A stretch of 64,000 bases of DNA, taken from NCBI RefSeq assembly GCF_020509005.1, contig NC_063015.1, forward strand, positions 4,712,001 through 4,776,000, read 5' to 3'. Both the position numbers and the translations under genes were made by a program. Positions within the stretch are counted from its first letter, which is position 1, and each line of letters starts with the position of its first letter. Below the pieces are notes generated by a model that saw nothing but the letters and a program-made list of their open reading frames with translations, did not search any database and was not told where the DNA came from. The DNA is from Fulvia fulva (Eukaryota; Ascomycota; Dothideomycetes; Mycosphaerellales; Mycosphaerellaceae). Shown one piece after another: positions 32,155 through 42,669 of the stretch.

Positions 32155-33202
32155 TTATCGTTGTATCTTCTGCGTATCTTGATCTAAGAGCTCCCGTGCG
32201 GCTGCCAGTTCTGATGCGTTGTATCCATCCCAGCCTTTCTCTCCTGCTGTGCCTTTTCGCACGATCTCTGCGAGCTTTGCTGTGGCGACTTCGTTCAATT
32301 TTGTAACCGCCTCGATTGTGGGTGGTGCCAGCTCTCCGGTGACAGGATCCGACGCTGCTGTGTGCGACTTTTTCGTACTCGACAGCGCCTCCAGTAACCG
32401 CGTAGTAGTCTACTGTCAAGTCAGCGCTCCATTCCTCTCTAACACAAGACATATTTCTCACCAGCTTAAGTCCATAGTACCCTCTCAAATAATCATCACA
32501 AAGCTCAACACTCCTGCAAAACCTCCTCATACTATCGCTCAACGTCCTCAATTGCTCCACTGCGGCGCTGTTTCCCCTCGCTTGCAATAACAGCACTTCT
32601 CCCACCTTCGCATGCACATTCCACGCATTGGGCATCACCAACAGAACCTCCTCAAGACAAAACACCGCCTGCTCATACAACGCTTGCTCCGCATACAGAT
32701 CCCCCAGCTCCGCCCACGCCTCTGCATCTGTCGGAGAGGTATCCAGCAAATTCGTCAAGGCCTGAATCGCATCCGCGGTCTTTCCCTGACTCCGTAATAG
32801 CGCACATCTCCTCTTCCTGATTGCGAAAGAAGTCGGATCTTCCTTAAGGATCTCCTCATAATGTCTCATGACATTATCGACTTCCTCTTGTGTCTTAGCG
32901 GTCGCTTCAGCATACAATCCCCGCAGGGCGGCGACGCGCTCGTTGGTGGGGCCGAAGCGGTCGGTGAGCTCTTCGAGGTACAGGTATGCGGATTCGGTGT
33001 CGCCGGTGCGGAGGCAGGAGAGGAGGATGTTCTCGTAGGATTGCCATTTTTCTTGGGACTCGTTGTTGAGGAACAGGGAGAGTGGGTAGGGGAGGGACCA
33101 TCCTGATTGGGACTTGTAGTAGGTTGGTGCGAGTTGGCTGAGGGCGAGGGTCGATGTGGGGGAGGTGTTGGTTGGTGGGGCGAGGAGGAGGGAGGTGGAC
33201 AT
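32155..33202 (-). CDS. EMC2: ER membrane protein complex subunit 2 (EMC2/TTC35, Oca3-like)
   Basis: Cytosolic TPR subunit of the EMC, which inserts tail-anchored and multipass proteins into the ER. Exons are 32462-33202 and 32155-32409 with a 52-bp intron (GTGAGA...GTAG), giving 331 residues. TPR repeats are clear: YEEILKEDPTSFAIRKRRCALLRSQGK, then DTSPTDAEAWAELGDLYAEQALYEQAVFCLEEVLLVMPNAWNVHAKVGEVL. The spliced C-terminus (ALSSTKKSHTAASDPVTGEL, ELAAARELLDQ) replaces a non-coding-looking read-through. It starts at the ATG at 33202 and is divergent from ATG5, 287 bp apart. Confidence 0.9.
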
Positions 33203-33489
33203 TGTTGCGGTTGTGGATGGCGGCACCAGTATTGTGGGAGGATTTCAATGTATGCCCGGCGGGAGCTGGGTGTATGGGTGTAGTTTCTGGATGGAGTTGC
33301 ACATGAAAGTCAAGCAAGCTGTCTCGGCTGGGAGCGGAGTCACTTCCGATCCCCGTCACAAGGCATGTCAGGCACCTCCCTTCAGCTCTCTCAACAAACA
33401 ACACAAATCATCGCATTGTCCATCACCTCTCCTTCGATGACCATCATGATCGACAGGTCGAATCATATCCACATTGACAGTCATCGGTG
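33203..33489. promoter_or_regulatory. Shared promoter region of EMC2 and ATG5
   Basis: Only 287 bp separate the divergent start codons of the EMC2 and ATG5 homologues, so both promoters must lie here. No specific binding site is claimed. Confidence 0.55.
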
Positions 33490-34510
33490 ATGCCTGCATC
33501 AGCCAGCAGTATCGTCGCCCTGCAGTCCAAGATATGGGCCGGATCTATCGCGCTGGAGATTCGCCTTGCAGCTTCAGACTGCCGCACGTACAATGAATCG
33601 GACCCATACTATGTGCAGTACCCACGACTGTCCTATCTGGCGTTCATGCTGCCACGACTGCACAGCTTCTTTGCCCCAAGTCTGATCAACCCCGAAGTCT
33701 TGGCTCATGATGCATGGCTATCGTTCGAAGATGTGCCCTTGAAGTGGCACTACCCCCTGGGACTGTTGTTTGATCTCTTCTCTGGCGCCGAGCCTGCTGA
33801 CCTGGAACCGCCTGGCGTTGGTGACGCTTCAAACGTTGCTGCTGAGGCAAGTACGAGCACCTCAACCATACCATGGAAGTTGACGATCCACTACACCGAC
33901 TTTCCGGATGAGCAGCTTATTCAGCTTGATACTGAAGGTCGTGCTATGCAAGACATGTTCATCAACAGTGTCAAGGAGGCTGACTTTGTGAGAAATGGCA
34001 CGGCAAGGACGATCATGCTGATGAGCAAAGATGACTCGGACAATCTTTGGGAATCTGTGCAGCAGCGTAAGTGCTGGGTGAAGTATAAACATATCATCTA
34101 TCTGTGCTGACATCAAGACAGATGATCTGCAGCTCTTCAACACAGTCAACAGCAAGCTGCTCAACCCACCCGGCATGGAGCTTCGCCATGTTCCAATCAA
34201 GATTTACCTACCGACTTCTGCCAATAAAGAAGGGAACAACACAATACCCGAGGAGGGTGCCGCAGCAGGACATCTGCGGGTGGTTCAGTCACTTGTGCCA
34301 TTGCAGCTACCATCGAAGCAGCCACAGACGCTCGGCACAGCACTCAATGGTGTTCTGCCAACAATCTTTCCAAGCCGACGAAGCCCAATCTACGCAAGGC
34401 CAGTGCTGCACGGTGCATCTGTACCATTGTCTGCTCGCCTGGATGAGCTTGGCAGAGCAGTGGCATACACTGATGGCTTTCTACATGTGGCTGTGGTCAT
34501 GCATGGCTGA
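33490..34510 (+). CDS. ATG5: Autophagy protein Atg5
   Basis: Atg5 is conjugated to Atg12 and with Atg16 acts as the E3-like enzyme for Atg8 lipidation. Exons are 33490-34066 and 34122-34510 with a 55-bp intron (GTAAGT...GACAG); the product is 321 residues. Family features are the start KIWAGSIALEIRLAASDC, YYVQYPRLSYLAFMLPRLHSFF, PLKWHYPLGLLFDL, and MFINSVKEADFVRNG, whose Lys aligns with the Atg12 acceptor position of animal Atg5. The C-terminal half (LRHVPIKIYLP, LHGASVPLSARLDEL) completes the second ubiquitin-like fold. The ATG at 33490 is used. Confidence 0.94.
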
Positions 34511-34693
34511 AGTCTGAAACAATAGGCGGAGCAGTAGCTCCGAACTCATGCTTATCGGTCGTACTAGATCTTCAAAAGCTTCGCAACCTTTCCACAGAAT
34601 CGAAAGGAGATGCACCATCGTCATCAAACAGATTTCACACCAATGCAGCATCTACAAAGCGACAAGATCCCATACCTCATCATGGGAATACCC

Positions 34694-35677
34694 AGTCTGC
34701 GTCCGCACAACTTGCTTGATACCCATGCTATGGAGGGGTCGCAAAAGCTGCGCCATCGGACATCACGATTCACGCGCCTCCCTGCAGAACTCCGCTGGCA
34801 AGTCTACGACTTGCTCACGATTCCCTCGGATGGCGACATCCAATAAATCCGCGAGCACTGCAAGTGTAGCTAAGATTACCACCACTGCATCAAAGGCGAG
34901 GCTAACAGGAGTTGGACCGAGCCCTGTCCTTGCACTGGTCAACCCGAGAAATGGCTAGACGCAGCATCCCCTGGAGTAGCGCTGCGACCAGACGGCTTGA
35001 CCCTGATGAATCTTTTCAAGGCTTTCCCAGAACTTGAGTCAGATGCAAAGATGCTCAAAGTGCTGTGCTACGAGCATAACAACCCAACAAGACCACTAGC
35101 CAATTGCCTCCTCGGCGTCATGAGGTTGCTCCATACCTTTCAGGGTCAAGATAGAGTGCCAGCGGTTGCTATCGACATCGGAATGTCGAACGCTGGCCGC
35201 ATGGCCCTTTTGCTTAATGTCCTGTGGTCAATTGGAAAATCTGCACTCAAAGTACAGCTCGTGCTCCGAATCGAATGGGCGCCAGTGTCGTTCCCATTCG
35301 ATCCTATTGAGCACGAGGCAAATATCCTGTCATACGCGAAGTTGCGAGCACTTCTCCAGGAGAGAGGCTGCTGGCTCCGAAGATGGGGTGGTTGGCTAAA
35401 AGTCTACGCGGTATACCACAGTTGCTGCGTCGACCCCTACTGTCCTCGCCCACCAATGTCGAACCATTACGTGTACCGCGAACCTGTGCTACGGCGAGAG
35501 GAATGCAGGGGGCCAGCACAAGCCTCGAAAGAACGCTGGATGTGTGGAGACTGGACTGGCGATTGTGTGGAGGTCGTCGAGCCTAGCGACGCGGTGCAAG
35601 CTCGGCGGGATTGGTACGACCTCGCTAATGTGCTACACGTCAGCGTGTTCAAGCCAGGTCCTTCGCTTCAATGCTAA
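34694..35677 (+). pseudogene. Decayed F-box-like paralogue with two in-frame stops
   Basis: The frame reads RFTRLPAELRWQVYDLLTIPS, the same family motif as the 27179-28035 gene, then IREHCKCS, WLDAASPGVA, TLMNLFKAFPELESDA and CCVDPYCPRPP. These match the paralogue in order. Two in-frame TAA codons interrupt it, at 34844-34846 and 34874-34876, where the paralogue has Ser and Gln codons. The remaining 226 codons to 35677 stay open. The 5' border is unclear; I give the Met near 34694 as a possible start. No intron can remove both stops while keeping the His/Cys segment. Confidence 0.7.
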
Positions 35678-35743
35678 GTTGAAGCGCTCGGCGGCAACCA
35701 GCTTTGTCACCAGCCATCAGTGGTGGCCAAGATGATGATGACT

Positions 35744-36850
35744 TTATTGCACTCGTTTCACCTCAAGCTCTCCTTTGACTGCACCCTCCAGTACAACAAA
35801 TTCTGAACCCTCAGCCTTCTTAGTCCACTTATTGCTCTCATACGGTGCTGTGAAGATCGACATCCGCAGTGCCGGCGCAGCCAGAGCATCTTTCGATTCA
35901 CTGCTGGCTGACCAAGTCCATCTGCCGAAAGACCAGTTCAAGATATACCGCGAACGCTGTCCTGGCGTCGATCCAGACACCTCCGATTCATCCGCATTCT
36001 TCGGTGTCAACGAGCTGTACAACACAGCCTTGATTCGATACACCTCATCCTTCGGCGCCGACCTCAACATCTGCTCCAATTTCCTCAAATCCACACTTCC
36101 CTCGCCATCCTTCCCGCTTAATGTGATGGACAAACACTCCACTTCACTGGTATGCTTATGTCCCTCCTCTTCATGACCATGACTATGCCCTGCCTGCTCG
36201 GTCATCCACGCCCTCGCCATCTTCCCATCAAATCCAAATAACAAATCCTTGCTGATCCACCCATTGTCACTCTTGACCTGCGGCGTATCAACATCCAGAT
36301 CCCCTAGCTTGTCGAGGAATAAATCGAAATCTCGCTCGGAGAGAGATTCCCATTTGTTTATGACGATCAGGTCCGTTTGCTTCGCTTGTAATCTCGCCGT
36401 GAAAGATGTGCTGGCGTATCCGCCCCAGTTCTCTGCGTCGATTACGCTGACAATTCCATCCAATTCCCACCTCCCGCTCTCCTTCGCTAATCTATTGATC
36501 TCCAACACCAATTTTAGTGGCTCCGCAGAGCCCGATGTCTCGATGATGATCCTGTCTGGTCGAGCCTCACGGTCATAAAATTCGTCCAGTGCCTGACCTA
36601 TCTGCCCAACATTGGTACAGCAAATACAGTCTCCCAGGAGTTCCTTGGATCCTGTGAGTTCTGTGGCTGCGGCGAGTTGGGTGTCTACTGCTACGTCGCC
36701 GATTTCGTTTTTGATGAGGGCCAGGTTGTAGCCGGGGGTTTGTGCTCGTAATTGTGGTATGAGGTTCAAGATCAGTGTTGTCTTGCCGGACCCTGCGAAG
36801 CCGGTGATGATTGTGATTGGGATCCGAGCTTGTGTTGTCTGGTCGCTCAT
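35744..36850 (-). CDS. CobW/COG0523 GTPase, Zng1-like zinc metallochaperone
   Basis: 368 codons, no intron. The COG0523 G3E GTPase core is complete: Walker A GFAGSGKTTL near residue 18, the metal-binding CICC motif (GDCICCTN), ETSGSAEP, a base-recognition NKWE in place of NKxD, and a His-rich loop (HSHGHEEEGHKHT) that could bind zinc. The CobW C-terminal domain follows (YRIKAVLYSS, NWSFGRWTW). Zng1 proteins deliver zinc to methionine aminopeptidase 1; the family also includes nitrile hydratase activators, so the client is inferred. It starts at the ATG at 36850. Confidence 0.9.
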   Translation of the reverse strand: MSDQTTQARIPITIITGFAGSGKTTLILNLIPQLRAQTPGYNLALIKNEIGDVAVDTQLAAATELTGSKELLGDCICCTNVGQIGQALDEFYDREARPDRIIIETSGSAEPLKLVLEINRLAKESGRWELDGIVSVIDAENWGGYASTSFTARLQAKQTDLIVINKWESLSERDFDLFLDKLGDLDVDTPQVKSDNGWISKDLLFGFDGKMARAWMTEQAGHSHGHEEEGHKHTSEVECLSITLSGKDGEGSVDLRKLEQMLRSAPKDEVYRIKAVLYSSLTPKNADESEVSGSTPGQRSRYILNWSFGRWTWSASSESKDALAAPALRMSIFTAPYESNKWTKKAEGSEFVVLEGAVKGELEVKRVQ

Positions 36851-37593
36851 CTTTGGTAATGTCCTGAGAAGGACTGCAGTATGGCCGAGGTTGTGTTTTT
36901 GGCAGTGGCGAATGGCTCTTCACTGTGGCGGGATCGATGATCCAATGGTCTTGCTTTCACCGGCCTGTATTGTCTATCTGTATCGTACGGTGGTCATGTC
37001 ACATGAATCCGTGATCTCGATGGCAGTCACATTGAAGCATCGGCAATATGCTTTTTGATAATCCCGACTGTGGAACCAGCTTCCCAATGCAATCTAGCGT
37101 CCGAGGGTCCAAACAGCATCCACCGACGTCGGTTGTGTGTCGGCATGTCAGGAACGCTGCCTTCTGACCAACTTCTTTGCCGCCTCGAGCTTGGCCATGT
37201 AACTCGATTGGGTCCAACCGGGCCTACCAAATGGCAGCGATAGATGAAACACCGTCCACTGTGACAAGCTGAACCCATTGGACGGCAGTCCAGACCCAGT
37301 GCCGGGGCCTCATGACGCCTGCCAAGTGGTGGGCTGTGTCCCTGCCACTAGAGTCTAGAGCTCGTGCATGAGGAGCTCACCTGAGCCTGCTTTGCGTTGT
37401 GAAGCACGCGACTGGAAGTTATAACAAGCGGTATTCCTGCCTCTTCTCACTGACATTAAAACACTGACTCCCAATCAAGAAACACCAACCAGCTTCAAGC
37501 AGTGAGTCCAGGCAGCGACGATACCCTCAGCATGCTCACAACTGACATGTGCTAGACCAACTATCTCACTTATTACCTCTCTCAACCACGATC
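36851..37593. promoter_or_regulatory. Divergent promoter region of the Zng1-like and DDR48-like genes
   Basis: 743 bp between divergent starts. No domain-bearing frame was seen. The last 150 bp before 37594 are AC/CT-rich, like a leader. Confidence 0.4.
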
Positions 37594-38030
37594 ATGGATT
37601 TCGTCAAGAAGTTCGCCGGCGGCGATAACAACAACGAGAACCAGCAACAGCAAGGAGGCAGCAGCGGCGAGCAGCAACAGAGCGGCGGTGGTGGAGGCTT
37701 CCTCAGCGGTCTCGGTGACAAGTTCAACAACGCCGCTGGTGGAGGTCAGGCCAGTGAGAAGAACGAGGACTACCTTGACAAGGGCACACACATCCCACAC
37801 TTTCGCTGCAAAGCTGCAACGATGGGCAATGCTGACTCGACTCCATCACAGGCGTCGACTACGTTCAAGAAAACTTCCTCGGTCAGGGCAAGCAAGACAA
37901 CGAATCAGCCATGGAGCAGGCTAAGGACGAGCAGATCTCGGACTTCATTCGTGGACAGTACACATCGAAGATGGGTAGTGATATGCCCATCAAGGACAAG
38001 CCAACCACCTTCGATAAGTCTACTGATTAG
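37594..38030 (+). CDS. Small Gly/Gln/Asn-rich stress protein (DDR48-like)
   Basis: Exon 1 is 37594-37783 and exon 2 is 37852-38030, giving 122 residues. It starts MDFVKKFAGGDNNN, then a Gln/Gly/Ser-rich stretch and the conserved joint NEDYLDKG-VDYVQENFLGQGKQDNESA, followed by EQAKDEQISDFIRGQYTSK. The join across the intron is in frame and matches related ascomycete proteins often annotated as DDR48-like stress proteins. The donor reads GCACAC (AAGG before it), so this would be a GC-AG intron of 68 bp; no GT donor fits. Function beyond a stress link is unknown. Confidence 0.78.
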
Positions 38031-39357
38031 ATGGCGGGATCGTGTGGTACTGGTATGATGAGGTAGCTATTCTCAATGATAGCACCACATGACATGACAT
38101 GGCCTCCTCTTCCATTCCTCTTCTTCATCACCGCGAGCGATTATACCGCGACGCTGTCCGACCTACGAACACTCGGGCGGCGGCTGCAATGGCGTGGCTG
38201 CTGCCGCTCTTGGGGATTAGGGCCACATTCACGGCGAGGAATGTCCAGAGCTCACAGCAAATGTTGGGCCAGGCATGGAGCAGCATTCATAGCTCCAACG
38301 ACCCAGTACTAGCGTTCACAGGGCAGCTTCATACTAATCACGAGGGTCTACAATGCCAAGCTTTGTTGGGAAGCTCAGATTCGCAGTCGCCGTCTGTCTG
38401 GTCTCAGCGCTGAGGGTTTCCGCAGCGTGCGTGATGTTGACCAGGTTGCACCGTTCGACATAGATCCCTACATCACGTAGCAATGTTCCTTTTGGCATGG
38501 CTGCCAGTTTATCGGTAACCCTTCGACCTGTCGGTCAAACCTTGAGAAGCGACTCTCAAGACTGTGCTTACTTCCCAGAATGGTTGTCGCTCGGCGCCGG
38601 TGGACTTCGATTGTGGCGTTGTCGCCTCCCTGACCTTGCTTCATACGTTGTTCATAGTGTTTGGAGCCAACCGTTCTTGGTCTGAACGATGCTGGCCATC
38701 ATTAGATAGTGTCATCTACCAACCCCAGATCATATCGACTCCGGACTCCGAGCCTCTTCCAGAATGCTAAGCTGGGAACGCGACCCATACCGAAACCCCG
38801 AGTGTGGAGCCACGTCCTATGAAAAGCGACAGCCTCACCAGTCATGTGCGTCTGGACAGGCGCCTTGTAATTCGACATCACGTGCGCTCGGAGACAGTCC
38901 GTGATGCTAGGAACACGCTAACTTTGTGCTGCCGTCGTGCGCAAAATTAGAATGGTCCGTGCAACGTATACGACGTACGCTGCGTGCCGCATCACATTGC
39001 CAGTGAGCTCTCAGCAATGGCACGGCAGGCACCCGGCGGTGGCTGTGATTGCCTCACGCAACGCGAATTCGGGTCCTCGCAGCTGCCAATCGGGATATGA
39101 CCGCAGTCACACATAGTCATGGTGGAACGTACGGCGAGCACGCGAGTTGTGATGCAGTCGTACGCCGAGCTCATTGATATTTGGAGATGGCTCGAGATGC
39201 TCGCCGAAACAGTATTCGGAGTTTGTCCTTTGGGCTCGTACTCACAACTAGCTATGTAGTCAGAGAATGCAGATGATGTCTTCAGCCTCGATCGCAGTAG
39301 GTATCTTGACGTAAATTTGCGTGCGGGTTCAACCTCACAGAGACGTCCGACCACAGA
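38031..39357. other. Long intergenic region
   Basis: About 1.3 kb before the broken SDR gene. Frames of up to 120 codons on both strands lack domains. I see no repeat or element boundary here. Confidence 0.5.
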
Positions 39358-40220
39358 ACGGCATTAGCGGGCAAAGGTCGGTGGTCTGGTCGTGTTGGTG
39401 CGGTATCGTAACTGACGGTGGTCCAGTTGCAATCGTTACTGGGACAGCGAGAGGCATCGGCCGGGGAATAGTTATTGGACTGGCAGAACAGGGAACCAAG
39501 GTTGGTATGCTTGTCGAGGCGATGATTCAGCAAGCTGACAATGCAGGTTGTCTTCAATTACACCTCTCCATCCTCTGCGGCAGCAGCCGAAGATCTATGC
39601 CACGAAGTCAGTAAGATTGGCAGTCGAGCCTTGTCAATAAAAGGCGACATCACGGATCAGCAGACGCATCGAGCTTTGGTGAAGATAGCCCTGCAGATCT
39701 TCGATGTCCAAGGCCTCGATATCTTGGTGAACAATGCGGGAGCCGGAGACAACAAGCTACTGGAGGATGTAACCATTGCACATCACCACCATCTAATGGA
39801 CGTGAATTTCATGTCAGTAGTTCCATGACCCAGGCCTTCTTGCCGTTCGTCAACCCAGGAGGTCGCATAATCAACGTCTCCTCAATTTCGGCCAGAGGAG
39901 GCTATGCCACACAGAGTGTGTATGCTGCATCCAAGGCTGCAGTGGAGGGTTTGACCAAGGTTTGGGCCACTGAGCTTGGCCCCAAGTACAACATTACAGT
40001 CAATTGCATGAATCCGGGAGCTGTGGATACCGATATGTACCGTGCAGCGGGTGAGGTACATCTGGCCAGGATGGAGGCAGAGAACCGGAAGACTCCGGCG
40101 GCGCCACGAGCAAGAACTCCTAAGGATATCGCTGGCATAGTATGTTTCTTGTGTGAGGAGAAGGCGCGCTGGGTTACGGGCGATACTGTGTGTGCCAACG
40201 GTGGTATGCTTTTCCTGTAA
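39358..40220 (+). pseudogene. Short-chain dehydrogenase/reductase, start codon lost and frame broken
   Basis: Exons 39358-39376, 39427-39500 and 39547-40220 reconstruct a classical SDR: LAGKVAIVTGTARGIGRG (cofactor-binding TGxxxGxG), NNAGAG, IINVSSISARGG with the catalytic Ser, and VYAASKAA (YxxxK). A C-terminus ending WVTGDTVCANGGMLFL follows. Introns are 50 and 46 bp. The codon at the expected start is ACG (39358-39360), and no in-frame ATG lies upstream before a stop. Near 39818-39826 the frame shifts by one base between VNFMSVV and MTQAFLP, with no intron possible. Two independent lesions suggest a pseudogene. Family members reduce ketones or polyketide intermediates. Confidence 0.72.
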
Positions 40221-40320
40221 TGTCGAGGAAAACTAGAAGCGAAGTTGCATCTGCGGGTTTCGGCGCACTTGCCAAGATACAGGGCCGGTTAGAGCGCGCC
40301 CCCAATCAAAACATTCATTA

Positions 40321-42669
40321 ATGTCCATCAATGTTCAACTGCCGTCCGTTGGTAGCAACTTCTATCCTGCTCCAGATGGACTCCAACCATCTATCTTCAC
40401 GAAAAATCTTCGGAATATTGCTTGTGACGAGTGCAAGAGAAGGAAGATACGATGCTCTGCCGATCCAGTGTACTCCAGTCGCGCACGCGATAAGAAGACT
40501 TGCGTGTATTCGACCCCGACGCATCGCCTCGGAGCCTTACAACGGTTGGTAGTTGGGATTGCGTTCGGAAAGCGCGCCCTACAGAGGCTGACATCGTACT
40601 GTCAGGACCGTACATCAATATGAAGCGCTCATCGAGTCCATCAACAAGATATGGGCAGTTCACGTTCCTTATCTATCGCTGGAAGATGCATTGAAACGAG
40701 GTCCAGGCACTCAGTCCGCTTCTCATGGCGAACTCTCGACGCCCCATACAGATACCAACATCACACAGCCGTCTCCTGGGCTACATGAGCTCTCAATGCG
40801 TCCTCAGTAGATACCGCTTCGGCTTCGGATGCGGTCACTCCAGAGCAAAGCAATGCTGAGGACTACGAGTTCGACGAGTCGTCAGACCTCGGCAACACCA
40901 ATGATGGTATGGGCTTCCTCACGACCGAGGCCAGCAAATCAGGCTATACGGGACCGCAATCAGGCATCGCTGCTCTCAAGCTGCTCAGGTCGCTGCCATC
41001 AGGGCAGCATCATGGTCATACCAGGCTCACGGCAGTAGGCACTACTTCCAACACCTCGAAGATATCGAATCGGCAGAGGGCGAGTATCGATCAGTACATC
41101 AGCGACTATTTCACGTACTTTCATCCCGCCTATTCGCTGCTTCACGAGGGTCTGTTTCGAGCCAGATTGTTCGGAGCAGTCGCAAAGCCGCGAGATGGAT
41201 CCTGGCCACTGCTTTACAATATGGTTATCGCCATGGGGGCTTTTGCCGGCGACTTGGCAGATAGTGACATCGACTGGCATTTCTACCAGATTGCACGAAA
41301 CAGCATAGCACTGTCTGTGATTGAGAAAGGTTCGCTATCTTACGTGCAGGGACTGGCCATCATGGCAAACTATCTACAGAAGAGGGACAAGCCAAACGCA
41401 GGATTTTCTCTCATTGGTATCGCATGGTCTATGGCTATGGCGATTGGCCCACACCGAGAACTTGGTACGGCCTCAACTACTTCATATATCATGGAGCAGC
41501 GCCGGCGAACCTGGTGGACACTCTTCTGCTTCGTCTCTGGTGCTCAACTGACACTTGGAAGACCACCAGCGTCCGGTGGGCATCAACCTTAAGTCTCTTA
41601 GCAATCTCGATGATGCGAGCCTGAGTGTGGACATGATCGAGATGCCACCAGCACAGGAGGGCCGTGAGTTTCGACCTTGTTACACCTTCTATAATTATAC
41701 CGACGTCCACTGTCCTAGCTACTGCGTCAACGTGTCTGGTTGCCCAGATCGGACTAATGCAGATCGCCAATGATGTGCAACGCGAGCTCTTGACCAGTCA
41801 AATCCCCTCTTTGCAGAATTCCGACGTACTAAGGCAACGTATCTCAAATTGGCGAGCCGAGCTTGCAAGCTGTTTCGACGAGCAGCTGTACTTCCCACCA
41901 TGGTTCGAGCTGCCAAGGCGAGTGTTGCTTTGGCGAGCATATCGGCTTCGAATCGTCCTCGATCGTCCGTTCCTGTTCCAGGCCATCACAGATCAAGTCG
42001 ACCTGTCGAAATGCCAGGGACCGGTATGGGAGTGCATGATAACAGCCGAGTCGTGTGTGACATCCATCTACGACTTCCTCGATCGGTGCAACGATTGGAG
42101 GCGAGGATTCGCCTGGTACGCGACATACTGGCTGATATCGGCGAGCTTTGTGCATGCAGTGTGCTTCGCCTACAGCCCTGTCAGCGCTACCAAGAACTGT
42201 GCTGGCAGAGACTACTGGAGAGGAAGTCTGCAACGAGCGGTGTTGGCGCTTGAGAAACTCGGATCAGCACATATCAAAGCGGCGCAAGCGCAAAAGGTTC
42301 TCGAGAAGCTTCTTGGCATGTCTTCTCCACTCAGTAGTTTATGTTGCAGTGCGCTGACTACTTCAAGGCAATTCACCTCCAATCGGCGAGACATTTCACG
42401 CGGCAGAACCATGGAACCAACAGTTTGCCATCGACACAAGTCTTCTTGACTTTTCAATCAACTACTTCGGCATGGGGAGACCTGGCGATCCTGGCGATCC
42501 TGGCGATCCTGGCGAGATGGAGTTTCTGAGCGCTGATCACGCAGCGTTCGATAGCATCGGTAATGACCCGGCGTGGCTTCAACTCGACGCTCCCAATGCC
42601 GAGCTGTCTGATGCTGCTGGAGGCATTACGCTACAGAATTACGCAGACGGCTGGCAGCAGCACGGCTGA
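40321..42669 (+). pseudogene. Gal4/Lac9-type Zn2Cys6 transcription factor, degenerate
   Basis: The DNA-binding region reads CDECKRRKIRC-x5-Y-x2-R-x6-C: spacing is exactly that of a Zn2Cys6 cluster, but ligands four and five are Tyr (TAC, 40465-40467) and Arg (CGC, 40474-40476). A 61-bp intron (40545-40605) joins to YEALIESINKIW. The fungal middle homology region follows (DQYISDYFTYFHPAYSLLHE, GIAWSMAMAIGPHRELG, RRRTWWTLFCFVSGAQLTLGRPPA). Frames break near 40795 and 41575. A 55-bp intron (41664-41718) is normal. The last coding part holds a GDPGDPGDPG repeat and ends at 42669; joining it needs a 34-bp intron (42334-42367) or another indel. The best family fit is Gal4/Lac9-like regulators. Confidence 0.75.
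42478..42516 (+). repeat. 9-bp tandem repeat (CCTGGCGAT)
   Basis: About four copies of CCTGGCGAT or close variants in tandem, in frame within the C-terminus of the degenerate regulator, encoding Gly-Asp-Pro repeats. Confidence 0.85.
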
